Assembly (NCBI RefSeq): GCF_013407955.1
Contig: NZ_JACCBU010000001.1
Span: 3,038,001 to 3,102,000 of the forward strand
Source: Microlunatus parietis
GTDB taxonomy: Bacteria; Actinomycetota; Actinomycetes; Propionibacteriales; Propionibacteriaceae
DNA: 64,000 nucleotides
Direction: 5' to 3'
Shown here: one piece after another, positions 34,929-43,812 of the stretch
Layout of the letters: each line of letters opens with the position of its first letter
How positions within the stretch are numbered: position 1 is the stretch's first letter
Position numbers and translations under genes: made by a program
The notes under the pieces: model-generated
What the model was told of the DNA's origin: nothing
What the model saw: the letters and a program-made list of their open reading frames with translations, nothing else
The model's database searches: none

Positions 34929-35417
34929 TCAGGCGGGCACGATCCGCGACGGATCGGGCGTCACCCGGACCACCAGCTCGACCTCGACCGGCGCGTTCAG
35001 CGGCAGCGAGGCCACGCCGACCGCGGACCGGGCGTGCCGGCCGGCGTCGCCGAACACGGCACCGATCAGGTCGCTGGCCCCGTTGGCCACCTTCGGCTGC
35101 CCGGTGAACTCGGTCACCCCGGCCACGTACACCACGACCTTGATCACCGCCGCGATCCGGTCCAGCCCGCCGGCCGCCTCGGCCGCGGCCGCCAGCCCGT
35201 TCAGGGCGGCCTGCCGGGCGCCATCGTAGGCCTGCTCCTCGGTCACCTCGGCACCGACCCGCCCGACCACGCTCAGCGCGCCGTCGACCAGCGGCAGCTG
35301 GCCGGCGGTGAAGATCAACTCCCCGGACCGGACCGCGGGCAGATAGGCCGCGAGCGCCGCCGGCACCGGCGGCAGGCTCAATCCGAGTTCGGCCAACCGG
35401 TCCTGCGGCGAGCTCAC
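34929..35417 (-). CDS. RidA/YjgF family protein
   Basis: A 162-residue RidA-like protein (Rv3678c type, longer than E. coli RidA). FTAGQLPLVDGAL, the helix RQAALNGLAAAAEAAGGLDRI and a C-terminal HARSAVGVASLPLNAPVEVELVV with the conserved Arg identify the fold. RidA deaminates reactive enamine/imine intermediates. I start at GTG 35417, where the codon overlaps the DUF4177 stop as GTGA; the frame is open further upstream but that is shadow of the other gene. Confidence 0.88.
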   Translation of the reverse strand: MSSPQDRLAELGLSLPPVPAALAAYLPAVRSGELIFTAGQLPLVDGALSVVGRVGAEVTEEQAYDGARQAALNGLAAAAEAAGGLDRIAAVIKVVVYVAGVTEFTGQPKVANGASDLIGAVFGDAGRHARSAVGVASLPLNAPVEVELVVRVTPDPSRIVPA

Positions 35418-35584
35418 TCCGAGTCGCCCTCGACGATCGGCCGTTTCAGGTAGGCCACCAGGTTCTCCGGGTTCAGGCCGGGCACGATCTGCACCAGCTC
35501 CCAGCCGTCGGCGCCCCAGTTGTCCAGGATCTGCTTGGTCGCATGCACCAGCACCGGGACGGTCACGTACTCCCACTTCGTCAT
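35414..35584 (-). CDS. DUF4177 small protein
   Basis: A 56-residue protein: MTKWEYVTVPVLVHATKQIL, then DNWGADGWELVQIVPG and NPENLVAYLKRPI. KWEY near the start and NxWGxDGWELV are the DUF4177 signature; the same small gene sits between RidA and the ArsA ATPases in Mycobacterium (Rv3678A) and relatives. Function unknown. It overlaps RidA by 4 bases and is divergent from the first ArsA gene. Confidence 0.87.
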   Translation of the reverse strand: MTKWEYVTVPVLVHATKQILDNWGADGWELVQIVPGLNPENLVAYLKRPIVEGDSE

Positions 35585-35628
35585 GCCGTCAGCCTAGTGA
35601 CGTGACCGGCGGGACTACCATCGGCCGC

Positions 35629-36594
35629 ATGTCGTCGCCCCCGCTGCACACGCTGCACATCGTGTCCGGCAAGGGCGGCACGGGGAAGACCACGATGGCG
35701 GGAGCGCTCGCCTGCGCGCTCGCCACGGCCGGGCGGCGGGTCCTGGTCTGCGAGGTGGAGGGCCGCGACGGGCTGCCCGCGCTGTTCGACTCCGCGCCGC
35801 TGAACGGCTCCGAGGAGCGGCGGCTGTGCCGGACGCCGGCCGGCGGCGAGGTGTTCGGCCTGTCCATCGACGCCGAGGACGCGCTGCTGGAATACCTGGA
35901 GACCTTCTACCACCTGGGCATCGCCGGCCGGGCGCTGGACCGGTTCGGGGCGATCGACTTCGCCACCTCGATCGCGCCCGGGCTGCGTGACGTACTGCTC
36001 ACCGGCAAGGTGTACGAGGCGGTCCGGCGCCAGATCAAGGGCCGCCCGAACGCGTACCACGCGGTCGTCCTGGACGCGCCGCCGACCGGCCGGATCGCCC
36101 AGTTCCTCAACGTCCACGAGGCGGTCGCCGGGCTGGCCCGGATGGGCCCGATCCGCAGCCAGGCCGATTCGATCATGCGGCTGCTCCGTTCCGTGACCAC
36201 CGCCGTGCACCTGGTCACCCTGCTGGAGGACATGCCGGTGACCGAGACCGAGGAGGCGATCCAGCAGCTCCGGCCGACCCAGATCCGGCTCGGCGTGATC
36301 ATCGCCAACAAGGTCCGGGCCACCCCGCTCACGGATGATCAACTTCGCCAGGCGGCCACCGGCGAGCCGGTCCTCGACGTGCCCGGGCTGGACCCGGCCC
36401 AGAGCAAGCTGCTGACCGAGGAGTTCGCCGGCGAGGCGGACCGGATGATCGCCGAACGGGCCCGCCGCGACCACCTGCTCGGCACCGGGCTCCCGGTGGT
36501 CGACATCCGGCTCGACTCGACCGGCATCGATACAGGCGCGGTCTGGGGCATCGCCGCCCAACTCGCCGAACAGCTCCCCGCCGAGGTCGCCTGA
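35629..36594 (+). CDS. ArsA/GET3-family ATPase, first subunit
   Basis: A 321-residue P-loop ATPase with deviant Walker A KGGTGKT (15-21; the signature Lys15 is present), DAPPTG (Walker B/switch region) and FxNVHEAVAGLARMGPI. It corresponds to Rv3679. In mycobacteria the pair forms a heteromeric GET3-like ATPase with envelope-stress phenotypes; the client is unknown. A TACCAT -10 box lies 7 bases before ATG 35629, so the mRNA is probably leaderless. The next gene starts on this gene's last base (TGATG). Confidence 0.9.
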   Translation: MSSPPLHTLHIVSGKGGTGKTTMAGALACALATAGRRVLVCEVEGRDGLPALFDSAPLNGSEERRLCRTPAGGEVFGLSIDAEDALLEYLETFYHLGIAGRALDRFGAIDFATSIAPGLRDVLLTGKVYEAVRRQIKGRPNAYHAVVLDAPPTGRIAQFLNVHEAVAGLARMGPIRSQADSIMRLLRSVTTAVHLVTLLEDMPVTETEEAIQQLRPTQIRLGVIIANKVRATPLTDDQLRQAATGEPVLDVPGLDPAQSKLLTEEFAGEADRMIAERARRDHLLGTGLPVVDIRLDSTGIDTGAVWGIAAQLAEQLPAEVA

Positions 36595-37742
36595 TGCCGG
36601 CACCCACCCGCCCGGGCCGGCCCGGCGAACTGGACGTGGACGCGATCCTGGCCGACCGCTCGATCGAGATCATCGTCTGCTGCGGCGCCGGCGGGGTCGG
36701 CAAGACCACCACGTCGGCCGCGCTCGCCCTGCGCGCCGCCGAGGCCGGTCGCAAGGCCGTCGTCCTCACCATCGACCCGGCCCGCCGGCTGGCCCAGTCG
36801 CTCGGCCTCGGTGAACTGGACAACACGCCCCACCCGGTCAACGGCATCGACACCGCTGCCGGCGGCAGCCTGGACGCCGCGATGCTGGACATGAAGCGGA
36901 CGTTCGACGAGGTCGTGCTCGCCCACACCACGCCGGAGAAGGCCGCGCAGATCCTGCGCAACCCGTTCTACGTCGCGCTGTCGTCGTCGTTCGCGGGCAC
37001 CCAGGAATACATGGCGATGGAGAAACTCGGCCAGCTGCACCAGCAGTCGAAGGCCGACGGTCGCTGGGACCTGATCATCGTCGACACGCCGCCGGCCCGG
37101 TCCGCGCTGGACTTCCTGGACGCGCCGGAGCATCTCAGCTCGCTGCTCGAAGGCCGGTTCCTGCGCCTGTTGCTGGCGCCGGCCCGCGGACCGCTGCGCC
37201 TGATGAGCGTCGGCTTCAACCTGGTCTCGTCGGCGATGAACAAGATCCTCGGTGGGCAGATCATCACCGACGTGCAGACGTTCGCGACCGCGTTCGAGAC
37301 GCTGTTCGGCGGTTTCCGGCAGCGCGCGCAGCAGACGTTCAACCTGCTCGCCTCCGAGCACACCACGTTCGTCGTGGTGGCGACCGCCGACGCCGACGCC
37401 CTCCGCGAGGCCGCCTACTTCGTCGACCGGCTCGACGAAGAGTCGATGCCGCTGTCCGGTCTGGTGGTCAATCGGGTCCACCGGACCGAGCTGCCGTTGT
37501 CCGCAGGGCGTGCGCAAGCGCTGGCCGAGGAGCTCGACCCGGTTCGGCACCCGGTCGCCTCCGTCGCTCTCCAGCAACACGCAGCCTTGATGCAGGTCAT
37601 CGAGCGGGAACGGATCCTGCTCGACCGCTTCGCAGCCGCCCGCACCCGGATCCTGACAACCCGGGTGCCGGCGCTGCAGACAGACGTGTCCGATCTGGAC
37701 GCGTTACGCCTGGTTGGCGACCTTCTCGCCGTTCAGGGCTGA
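36594..37742 (+). CDS. ArsA/GET3-family ATPase, second subunit
   Basis: A 382-residue partner of the preceding ATPase (Rv3680 equivalent). Walker A GAGGVGKT (31-38) lacks the upstream signature lysine; LTIDPARRLAQSLGLG is switch I, and IIVDTPPARSALDFLDAPEHL carries the DTPP motif. Overlap of start and stop codons (TGATG) implies fixed stoichiometric translation with the first subunit. No arsenic genes are near, so arsenite transport is unlikely. Its 3' end overlaps the convergent whiB gene by 39 bases. Confidence 0.9.
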   Translation: MPAPTRPGRPGELDVDAILADRSIEIIVCCGAGGVGKTTTSAALALRAAEAGRKAVVLTIDPARRLAQSLGLGELDNTPHPVNGIDTAAGGSLDAAMLDMKRTFDEVVLAHTTPEKAAQILRNPFYVALSSSFAGTQEYMAMEKLGQLHQQSKADGRWDLIIVDTPPARSALDFLDAPEHLSSLLEGRFLRLLLAPARGPLRLMSVGFNLVSSAMNKILGGQIITDVQTFATAFETLFGGFRQRAQQTFNLLASEHTTFVVVATADADALREAAYFVDRLDEESMPLSGLVVNRVHRTELPLSAGRAQALAEELDPVRHPVASVALQQHAALMQVIERERILLDRFAAARTRILTTRVPALQTDVSDLDALRLVGDLLAVQG

Positions 37743-37985
37743 GCGCCAGGACCTGACGTCCGGACGTTGGCGCAGCAACAAGCGGCGCTCCCGTTCGGTC
37801 ATCCCGCCCCAGACACCCCACTCGATTCGGTTGTCCAGCGCCTCGGCGAGGCACTCTGACCGCACCGGACACCCGGCGCACACAACCTTGGCTCGTTTCT
37901 GGTCGACAGCGTCCGGAAACAGAGCGTCATTCATTCCTCGACATTTGGCCCTGACGGTCCAGTCGTTCCACGCAGCAGTCCGCAT
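37704..37985 (-). CDS. whiB4: WhiB-family iron-sulfur regulator (WhiB4/WblA-like)
   Basis: A 93-residue protein with four cluster cysteines, Cys15, Cys36, Cys39 and Cys45 (CRGM, CAGC, SEC), then the GVWGG turn and a basic C-terminus (ERERRLLLRQRP). WhiB proteins hold a [4Fe-4S] cluster and act with the main sigma factor. Position between the ArsA pair and a class A PBP gene is that of WhiB4 (Rv3681c) and Streptomyces WblA. Either ATG 37985 or 37988 is suitable after GGGGG. Confidence 0.88.
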   Translation of the reverse strand: MRTAAWNDWTVRAKCRGMNDALFPDAVDQKRAKVVCAGCPVRSECLAEALDNRIEWGVWGGMTERERRLLLRQRPDVRSWRSALNGEKVANQA

Positions 37986-38166
37986 CATGCGGCCCCCTTT
38001 CCCTTCCTTCCGACCGCCCTCGAAGCCTCCCAACAACGAGCGCGGCATATGCATGTTACGAACGGAAGTACGGTCTGACTAGGGGTCGGCACGTATTTTT
38101 TGCACAACGTGAAGCGCGCGTACGAAAGATTCGGCATGGGCCGTCGGCTCCCGTACCCTAAGAGCC

Positions 38167-40731
38167 ATGCCTGTGAGCCTCAAACGTCCGGCCAAGGTCC
38201 TCTCATCGCTCGCCATGTTCCTTGTGGTGAGCGTTTTGGCGGGTGTCCTGGTCGCAGGCCTGTTCGTCCCCTTCGCCGGTCTGGCTGGGGTCACCGGACA
38301 GGCCGCCGCCGGAGAGTTGGAGAACCTGCCGGCCGAGCTGGAGACCCCGCCCCAGGCGGAGCGGTCGAAGGTCCTGCTCGGCAACGGCGAGGTGCTGACG
38401 TACTTCTACGACGAGAACCGGATCTACGTCCCGCTCGACAAGATCGCCCCGGTGATGGTCCAAGCGCAGCTGGCGATCGAGGACCACCGGTTCTACGAGC
38501 ACGGCGCGATGGACCTGATCGGCACCCTGCGGGCGTTCGTCCGGACCTCGAGCGGCGACACCCAGGGTGGTTCGACGCTCACCCAGCAGTACGTGAAGAT
38601 GGTGCTGGTCGAGTCCTGCGAACTTGATCAAGCCTGCATCGCGCGGATGATCCAGTCCAGCGGCATCGAGGGCTACCAGCGCAAGATCAAGGAACTTCGG
38701 TACGCGCTGGCCCTGGAGGAGAAGCTCGACAAGAACCAGATCCTCGAGCGCTATCTCAACATCGCCTACTACGGCCAGGGCGCGTACGGCGTCGAGGCCG
38801 CGGCCCGGCACTACTTCAACACCACGGCGGCGAAGCTGACCCTGCCGCAGGCGGCGATGCTGGCCGGCCTGGTGCAGAACCCGAACCAGGTCAACCCGGT
38901 GACGAACCCCGGTGCGGCCCATGATCGCCGCGACGTGGTGATCAACAAGATGGCCGAGTACGGCATGATCACGCCGGCCCAGGTCAAGGAGGCCAAGGCC
39001 ACCAAGTTCGACGAGAAGAACGTGCAGAAGACCCGGAACGGCTGCGTCGGCTCGCGCTACCCGTTCATCTGCGATTACGTACGGCGCACGCTGCTGCAGG
39101 CGCCGAGCCTGGGCAAGACGCCGGAGGAGCGCGAGGACGCGCTGAAGCGGGGCGGTCTGACGATCGAGACCGCGATCGATCCGGACGTGCAGGACATGGC
39201 GCAGAAGCGGCTCAGCAAGGTCGTCTCGCCGACGGATCCGATCATCTCCACGATGAACATGATCCAGCCCGGCACCGGATTGATCTTGGCCATGGCGCAG
39301 AGCCGGCCGGTGATGGGCGACAACGCCAAGAAGGGCGAGACCTACTACAACTACTCGGCGTCCCCGACCCTCGGCGGCGCGGAGGGGTATCAGGCGGGCT
39401 CGACGTTCAAGGCGTTCACCGCCGCGGCCGCGTTGGAGAAGGGCATCCCGACCAACAAGAAGTACGACGCGAAGAAGACGATCAACCTCAAGGGCCGCAG
39501 CTTCCAGACCTGTGAGGGACGGGCCAAGCTGGACAATTGGAAGGTGTCCAACTCCACCGGGGCCAACGGCGTCATGGACATGCACCGGGCGATGCAGATG
39601 TCGGTGAACACCTACTTCGCCCAGCTGGTGCTGCAGGTCGGACTCTGCCGGACCACCGAGATGGCCGAGAAGCTGGGCATCGAGAGCACCGGCCGGGACG
39701 AGCGTGAGGGTCACGAGGGCGAGACCCGTGACCTGGTCGATTACTACCAGTACATCCCGGCGTTCACGCTCGGCTCGGTGGAGATCTCGCCGATCTCGAT
39801 GGCCGAGGCGTACGCGACGTTCGCCGCCCGCGGCATCCACTGCGACCCGATCATCATCCGGAAGATCACCAAGCCCGACGGCAAGGAGATCCAGGCACCG
39901 TCGGCGAACTGCAAGCGGGTGCTGGAGAAGGATGTCGCCGACGGCGTGAACAGCCTCCTCTCCGGCGTGATCAACAAGGGCACCGGCCGGCGAGCAGCAG
40001 TCGATGACGGCCGGCCGCAGGCGGGCAAGACCGGCACCATCGACAGCAACGAGGCGGTCTGGTTCTCCGGCTACACGCCGGAAGCGGCCGGGGTCGCCAT
40101 GATCGCGATCGACAAGCGGCAGAAGCCGTTCATCCGGGGCAAGAAGGGATTCCGCTCGCGTGGCGTGAAGGGCTTCAAGCTGGAGAGCGGTGAGTCCCTG
40201 GAGGGTTCCGGCAGCGGCGACGCCGGCCAGGAGATCTGGAAGCCGACCATGGAGCGCTACCTGAAGGACAAGCCGAAGACGAAGTTCAAGAAGCCGTCCA
40301 AGGAGATCGAGACCGGCAAGATGGTCCCGATGCCGGGCCTGGCCGGGCTGACCATCGCGGAGGCCACCACCAAGCTCGAGGACGCCGGCTTCACCGTCGT
40401 CCGCGACCGCGTCTACAGCGACACGGTGCCGGCGGGCGACTTCATCGGCTTCAGCCAGTACGGCGGCAAGGTCCGCGAGTTCTCGACGATCTACATCCTG
40501 TTCTCGGCCGGCCGCGACCCGGCGAAGGTCCGGGCCGAGCGTGAGGCCGAGGAGAAGGCCGAGCGCGAGGCCGAGGAACGCCGCCGACGCGAGGAAGAGC
40601 GCAAGAAGCGGCAGGAGCAGGAGCAGGAAGAACAGAAGCAGGACGAAGAGAAGAAGGAAGACGACAAGAAGCCGGGCGACAACAAGAAGCCGACCGAGCA
40701 GACCCAGAAGCAGGAGGAGGGCGACGGCTGA
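38167..40731 (+). CDS. ponA: Class A penicillin-binding protein with PASTA domain (PonA2-like)
   Basis: An 854-residue bifunctional peptidoglycan synthase. One N-terminal membrane anchor (about 12-36). Glycosyltransferase GT51 with EDHRFYEHG (Glu105) and QGGSTLTQQYVK. Transpeptidase with Ser412 (STFK), SVN (479-481) and KTGT (621-624). One PASTA domain follows (about 715-780), then an 80-residue Glu/Lys/Arg tail. It corresponds to PonA2 (Rv3682). A TACCCT -10 box 7 bases before the ATG suggests a leaderless mRNA, and a terminator follows. Confidence 0.96.
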   Translation: MPVSLKRPAKVLSSLAMFLVVSVLAGVLVAGLFVPFAGLAGVTGQAAAGELENLPAELETPPQAERSKVLLGNGEVLTYFYDENRIYVPLDKIAPVMVQAQLAIEDHRFYEHGAMDLIGTLRAFVRTSSGDTQGGSTLTQQYVKMVLVESCELDQACIARMIQSSGIEGYQRKIKELRYALALEEKLDKNQILERYLNIAYYGQGAYGVEAAARHYFNTTAAKLTLPQAAMLAGLVQNPNQVNPVTNPGAAHDRRDVVINKMAEYGMITPAQVKEAKATKFDEKNVQKTRNGCVGSRYPFICDYVRRTLLQAPSLGKTPEEREDALKRGGLTIETAIDPDVQDMAQKRLSKVVSPTDPIISTMNMIQPGTGLILAMAQSRPVMGDNAKKGETYYNYSASPTLGGAEGYQAGSTFKAFTAAAALEKGIPTNKKYDAKKTINLKGRSFQTCEGRAKLDNWKVSNSTGANGVMDMHRAMQMSVNTYFAQLVLQVGLCRTTEMAEKLGIESTGRDEREGHEGETRDLVDYYQYIPAFTLGSVEISPISMAEAYATFAARGIHCDPIIIRKITKPDGKEIQAPSANCKRVLEKDVADGVNSLLSGVINKGTGRRAAVDDGRPQAGKTGTIDSNEAVWFSGYTPEAAGVAMIAIDKRQKPFIRGKKGFRSRGVKGFKLESGESLEGSGSGDAGQEIWKPTMERYLKDKPKTKFKKPSKEIETGKMVPMPGLAGLTIAEATTKLEDAGFTVVRDRVYSDTVPAGDFIGFSQYGGKVREFSTIYILFSAGRDPAKVRAEREAEEKAEREAEERRRREEERKKRQEQEQEEQKQDEEKKEDDKKPGDNKKPTEQTQKQEEGDG

Positions 40732-40749
40732 CGCCCCTCCTGACAACGA

Positions 40750-40780
40750 AAGTGCCCCGCGATCCGATCGCGGGGCACTT
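40750..40780. terminator. Bidirectional terminator between ponA and the YqeY gene
   Basis: A 14-base perfect stem AAGTGCCCCGCGAT/ATCGCGGGGCACTT with loop CCG, flanked by A and T residues on either side, between two convergent genes. Confidence 0.88.
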
Positions 40781-40802
40781 CGTCGTTCCGGGGGGTTCCG
40801 GC

Positions 40803-41261
40803 TCAGGTGAGTTGCCGCTTCACCTCCGCGGCGACCGCGCCGCCGTCGGCCTTGCCCTTGGTCCGCGGGGTCAGCACCCCCATCACCTTGCCGATGCCGC
40901 GCGGGCCCAGCTCCGCGGCCCCGGTCTCGGCGATCGCCTCCCGGACCAATTCGGCGATCTCCGCCTCGCCCAGCTGCTGCGGCAGGTAGTCGGCCAGCAC
41001 CTCGGCCTCGGCCCGCTCCTTCTCGGCCAGGTCGGTGCGGCCCGCTTCGGCGTACGCCTCCTCGGACTCGCGCCGCTTCTTGGCCTCCTTGATCACGACG
41101 TCGAGTTCCTGCTCGGCGGTCAGCTCCTTGGCGGCCTTGCCGGCCACCTCGGCCTCCGTGATCGCCGTGAGCACCATCCGCAGCGTCGAGGTACGTACGG
41201 TGTCGCGGGCCTTGAGCGAGGCCACCATGTCCGTACGCAGTCGTTCCTTCAGTTCAGCCAT
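40803..41261 (-). CDS. GatB/YqeY domain protein
   Basis: A 152-residue YqeY protein: MAELKERLRTDMVASLKARDTVRTSTLRM opens it, then AKKRRESEEAYAEAGRTDLAEKERAE and LGPRGIGKVMGVL, matching the helical YqeY/GatB C-terminal-like fold. It may help in tRNA-dependent amidation or RNA binding, but the function is unproven. I start at ATG 41261; six more codons are open upstream. It is divergent from the metallophosphoesterase gene. Confidence 0.9.
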   Translation of the reverse strand: MAELKERLRTDMVASLKARDTVRTSTLRMVLTAITEAEVAGKAAKELTAEQELDVVIKEAKKRRESEEAYAEAGRTDLAEKERAEAEVLADYLPQQLGEAEIAELVREAIAETGAAELGPRGIGKVMGVLTPRTKGKADGGAVAAEVKRQLT

Positions 41262-41324
41262 GACACCATCCTTGCCCACCCGGCCTGAGCGTGTCGACGC
41301 GAATCACCCTTGTAGCCTTGCGCC

Positions 41325-42254
41325 ATGTCTGCAGGACGGGTGGCCAAGATCGCGGCCGGCACGGTGCTCGGAGTGGGTGCCGTCGGGGCCGGCTGCCTGG
41401 CCTACGCGGCCGGGTACGAGGTGCGTTCCTTCCGGCTGCGCCGGTACGAGGTCCCGGTGCTGCCGCCGGACGCCGTACCGATCCGGATCCTGCACCTGTC
41501 AGACCTGCACCTGACGCCCGGCCAGCGCAAGAAGCAGGAGTGGGTGAACCGGCTGGCCGGTCTCGAGCCCGACCTGGTGATCGACACCGGCGACAACCTG
41601 GCCCACGTCGACGCCGTCGAGCCGACAATCCGCGCCCTCGGCCGGCTGCTGGACCTGCCCGGCGTGTACGTCTGGGGCTCCAACGACTACTTCCGCCCGA
41701 CCTTCAAGAACCCGCTGCGCTACCTCACTCAGCCGCGGCGGACCGCCAAGCCCAGCGACAACACGCTGCCCTGGCAGGACCTCGGCCGTGCCTTCAAACA
41801 GTCCGGCTGGCTCGACCTCACCCATACTCGGGCCACGATCGAGATCCACGGGGTACGGATCGGCTTCCGCGGCACCGACGACGCCCACCTGGGCGCCGAC
41901 CGCTACGCCGAGGTGGCCGGCCCGATCGACCGGAGCGAGGTCGACGTCGCGATCGCGGTCACCCACGCCCCGTACCTCCGGCTGCTCGACGCGATGACCG
42001 CCGACGGCCACGACCTGATCGTCGCCGGCCACACCCACGGCGGCCAGGTCTGCGTGCCGTTCTACGGCGCGCTGGTCACCAACTGCGACATCGACGCGGC
42101 CCGGGTGAAGGGCCTGTCCAGCCATCGGATCGGTGATCAGAGCGCCTTCCTGCACGTGTCCGCGGGCCTCGGAACGTCCCCGTACGCCCCGATCCGGTTC
42201 GCCTGTCCACCCGAGGCAACCCTGCTCACCCTGGTCCCGCGAGACGCGGAGTGA
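41325..42254 (+). CDS. Membrane-anchored metallophosphoesterase
   Basis: A 309-residue calcineurin-like phosphoesterase (YkuE/Rv3683-like). N-terminal membrane segment about 8-30; metal-site motifs SDLHL (Asp60, His62), DTGDN, WGSNDY (the GNHD motif with Ser-Asn-Asp), THAP and AGHTHGGQ. These enzymes cut phosphodiesters, often in lipid metabolism. TAGCCT lies 6 bases before the ATG, so the mRNA is probably leaderless. It completes the conserved ponA neighbourhood. Confidence 0.92.
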   Translation: MSAGRVAKIAAGTVLGVGAVGAGCLAYAAGYEVRSFRLRRYEVPVLPPDAVPIRILHLSDLHLTPGQRKKQEWVNRLAGLEPDLVIDTGDNLAHVDAVEPTIRALGRLLDLPGVYVWGSNDYFRPTFKNPLRYLTQPRRTAKPSDNTLPWQDLGRAFKQSGWLDLTHTRATIEIHGVRIGFRGTDDAHLGADRYAEVAGPIDRSEVDVAIAVTHAPYLRLLDAMTADGHDLIVAGHTHGGQVCVPFYGALVTNCDIDAARVKGLSSHRIGDQSAFLHVSAGLGTSPYAPIRFACPPEATLLTLVPRDAE

Positions 42255-42305
42255 TACCGATGTGAGTTCTCCGCCCCGGATGGGCTAGACTCTCCGAGGC
42301 TCCAC

Positions 42306-42379
<74 letters not shown>

Positions 42380-42389
42380 CCCAGGGATC

Positions 42390-42417
42390 GGCCCTCTGAC
42401 CGCAAGGTCAGAGGGCC
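42390..42417 (+). terminator. Terminator after tRNA-Pro
   Basis: A perfect 12-base stem GGCCCTCTGACC/GGTCAGAGGGCC with loop GCAA, 10 bases after the tRNA. Confidence 0.9.
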
Positions 42418-42452
42418 GCTTGCTTCCTGATGATGTCGATCTTCGCGCCCGC

Positions 42453-43001
42453 CTATTGCTCGACAGCATCGTTCACAAAGCTCACGATCTCCGGGAACGA
42501 CGGGTCATAGCCCTCGGTCGTGTCCACCAGGAGCTTCGGTACGTCCAGCGATATCGGCGTGAACGACCCGCCTCGGCGACCAAGCGTCAGCGCCGAGTGA
42601 GCCTTTCGCACCGGGTTCGCTGAGTACCGCAGGACGTCCCGGGCACCTGCGGCATCCCGGTCAGCCACACACTGGATCACGCGGATCTTGGACATCGCGG
42701 CCAACGGGTTCAGTCCCGGAGTCCAGAGATCATCGTGAAACGCTGCTTCCGCTACAACCGACGACCCAGCGCGAAGCAAGGTCTCCAGCACGGAGAAGAA
42801 GGTGGGCAAGGTCCGTTGGGTCAGGGCGTCACCGGGACCGGCCTCGAACCCAGGATTGGCGTGGACCATCCCTTCCTTGATCTCATCTCGACAGATCGCG
42901 GGGCAGCCAACGGTCCGAGCAAGTTTGTGGGCGAGGGTCGTCTTGCCATACGCGCCGGCCGGTCCCGATACGACCACCAGCGTCGGTACACCATCAGTCA
43001 C
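42453..43001 (-). CDS. AAA/zeta-toxin-like P-loop kinase
   Basis: A 182-residue P-loop protein. Walker A is GPAGAYGKTTLA near the N-terminus, followed by CRDEIKEGM, a lid region with RDAAGARDVLRYSA and a C-terminal VDTTEGYD, as in the AAA_33/zeta-like small-molecule or nucleotide kinases. No antitoxin partner is present, so a toxin role is not supported. GTG 43001 is preferred; GTG 43025 is in frame. It overlaps the HxlR gene by 8 bases. Confidence 0.78.
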   Translation of the reverse strand: MTDGVPTLVVVSGPAGAYGKTTLAHKLARTVGCPAICRDEIKEGMVHANPGFEAGPGDALTQRTLPTFFSVLETLLRAGSSVVAEAAFHDDLWTPGLNPLAAMSKIRVIQCVADRDAAGARDVLRYSANPVRKAHSALTLGRRGGSFTPISLDVPKLLVDTTEGYDPSFPEIVSFVNDAVEQ

Positions 43002-43668
43002 CAGGCAACCCTTCGGTGCTGACACTGAACAGCTTCAGGAACCGCTTGAACTCGGCCGGCTTGCCGGTCACTGTGACCAGGCCCTTCGCGACCGCTTCCT
43101 CCGGGGTGAGCTCGCCGGCCAGCAACGGCTTGTGGGTGCTGATGTCGTCCATCTCCAGCACCAGGTCGGGCGCGGGGAGCGGGCCGTCTCCGGCGATCAG
43201 GGTGCCGTCCTCCACGTGGGCGTGCACGACGACGTCGGCGACCCGTACCTGATAGCGGGCCCGGACACCGACTGCGGCCTCCGGCTTGAAGGTGGCGCGC
43301 AGGGCCAGCACCTCCCCGTCCGGAGTGACGATGTCCTCCGGGCCCGGCTCGCCGAGGGTGCTGGCGCCCCACCGGCCCAGCCGCAGCACGATGTCCTCAA
43401 GCTGCGCTCCGTAGTCGGTGAGCTCGTAGACGACCGCCGCGGAAGGGCGCGGCATCGTACGGCGACGCACCACACCCGCGCTCTCCAGCTCTTTCAGCCG
43501 CGCCGACAGCACGTTCGTCGGGATCCGCGGCAGGCCGGTACGCAGGTCGGTGAAGCGCTTCGGGCCCAACACGAGATCGCGGATGATCAACAACGCCCAG
43601 CGCTCGCCGACGATCTCCAGCGCATGCGCGAGCCCGCAGTACTGGCCGTAACTCCGCAATCTGGGCAT
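42994..43668 (-). CDS. HxlR-family regulator with C-terminal SCP2-like domain
   Basis: A 224-residue protein: HxlR winged helix (GQYCGLAHALEIVGERWALLIIRDLVLGPKRFTDL, then PTNVLSARLKELESAGVV) and an extra C-terminal domain (about 125-220, VEDGTLIAGDGPLPAPDLVLEMD, LLAGELTPEEAVAKG, FLKLF) that looks like SCP2 sterol-carrier fold. TACCCT lies 7 bases before ATG 43668, so translation is probably leaderless. It is divergent from a SnoaL-like gene, its likely target. Confidence 0.87.
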   Translation of the reverse strand: MPRLRSYGQYCGLAHALEIVGERWALLIIRDLVLGPKRFTDLRTGLPRIPTNVLSARLKELESAGVVRRRTMPRPSAAVVYELTDYGAQLEDIVLRLGRWGASTLGEPGPEDIVTPDGEVLALRATFKPEAAVGVRARYQVRVADVVVHAHVEDGTLIAGDGPLPAPDLVLEMDDISTHKPLLAGELTPEEAVAKGLVTVTGKPAEFKRFLKLFSVSTEGLPGD

Positions 43669-43692
43669 GCGCCCAAGGGTACGCGCGCTCGC

Positions 43693-43721
43693 TTGACTTA
43701 ACGAACCTTGCTTGTGATAGT
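43693..43721 (+). promoter_or_regulatory. Promoter of the SnoaL-like gene
   Basis: TTGACT (43693-43698), 17-base spacer, GATAGT (43716-43721), then TCAA completing an inverted repeat of TTGACT with AGTCAA. The divergent HxlR -10 box lies 12 bases away, so one protein could control both. Confidence 0.65.
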
Positions 43722-43812
43722 CAACCACGTGATGCATTTAAGCAATCACCGCTGTCCCCGCGCCGCAGGCGCCGAAGAATCCACCCATCGAACGAACCGA
43801 GGACGTCAAACC

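Noticed and set aside
36594..37742. Arsenite efflux ATPase
   Set aside because: No arsB, arsC or arsR nearby; position and pairing match the Rv3679-Rv3680 GET3-like pair.
42453..43001. Zeta-type toxin of a toxin-antitoxin pair
   Set aside because: There is no epsilon antitoxin, and the upstream neighbour is an HxlR regulator; a small-molecule kinase is more likely.
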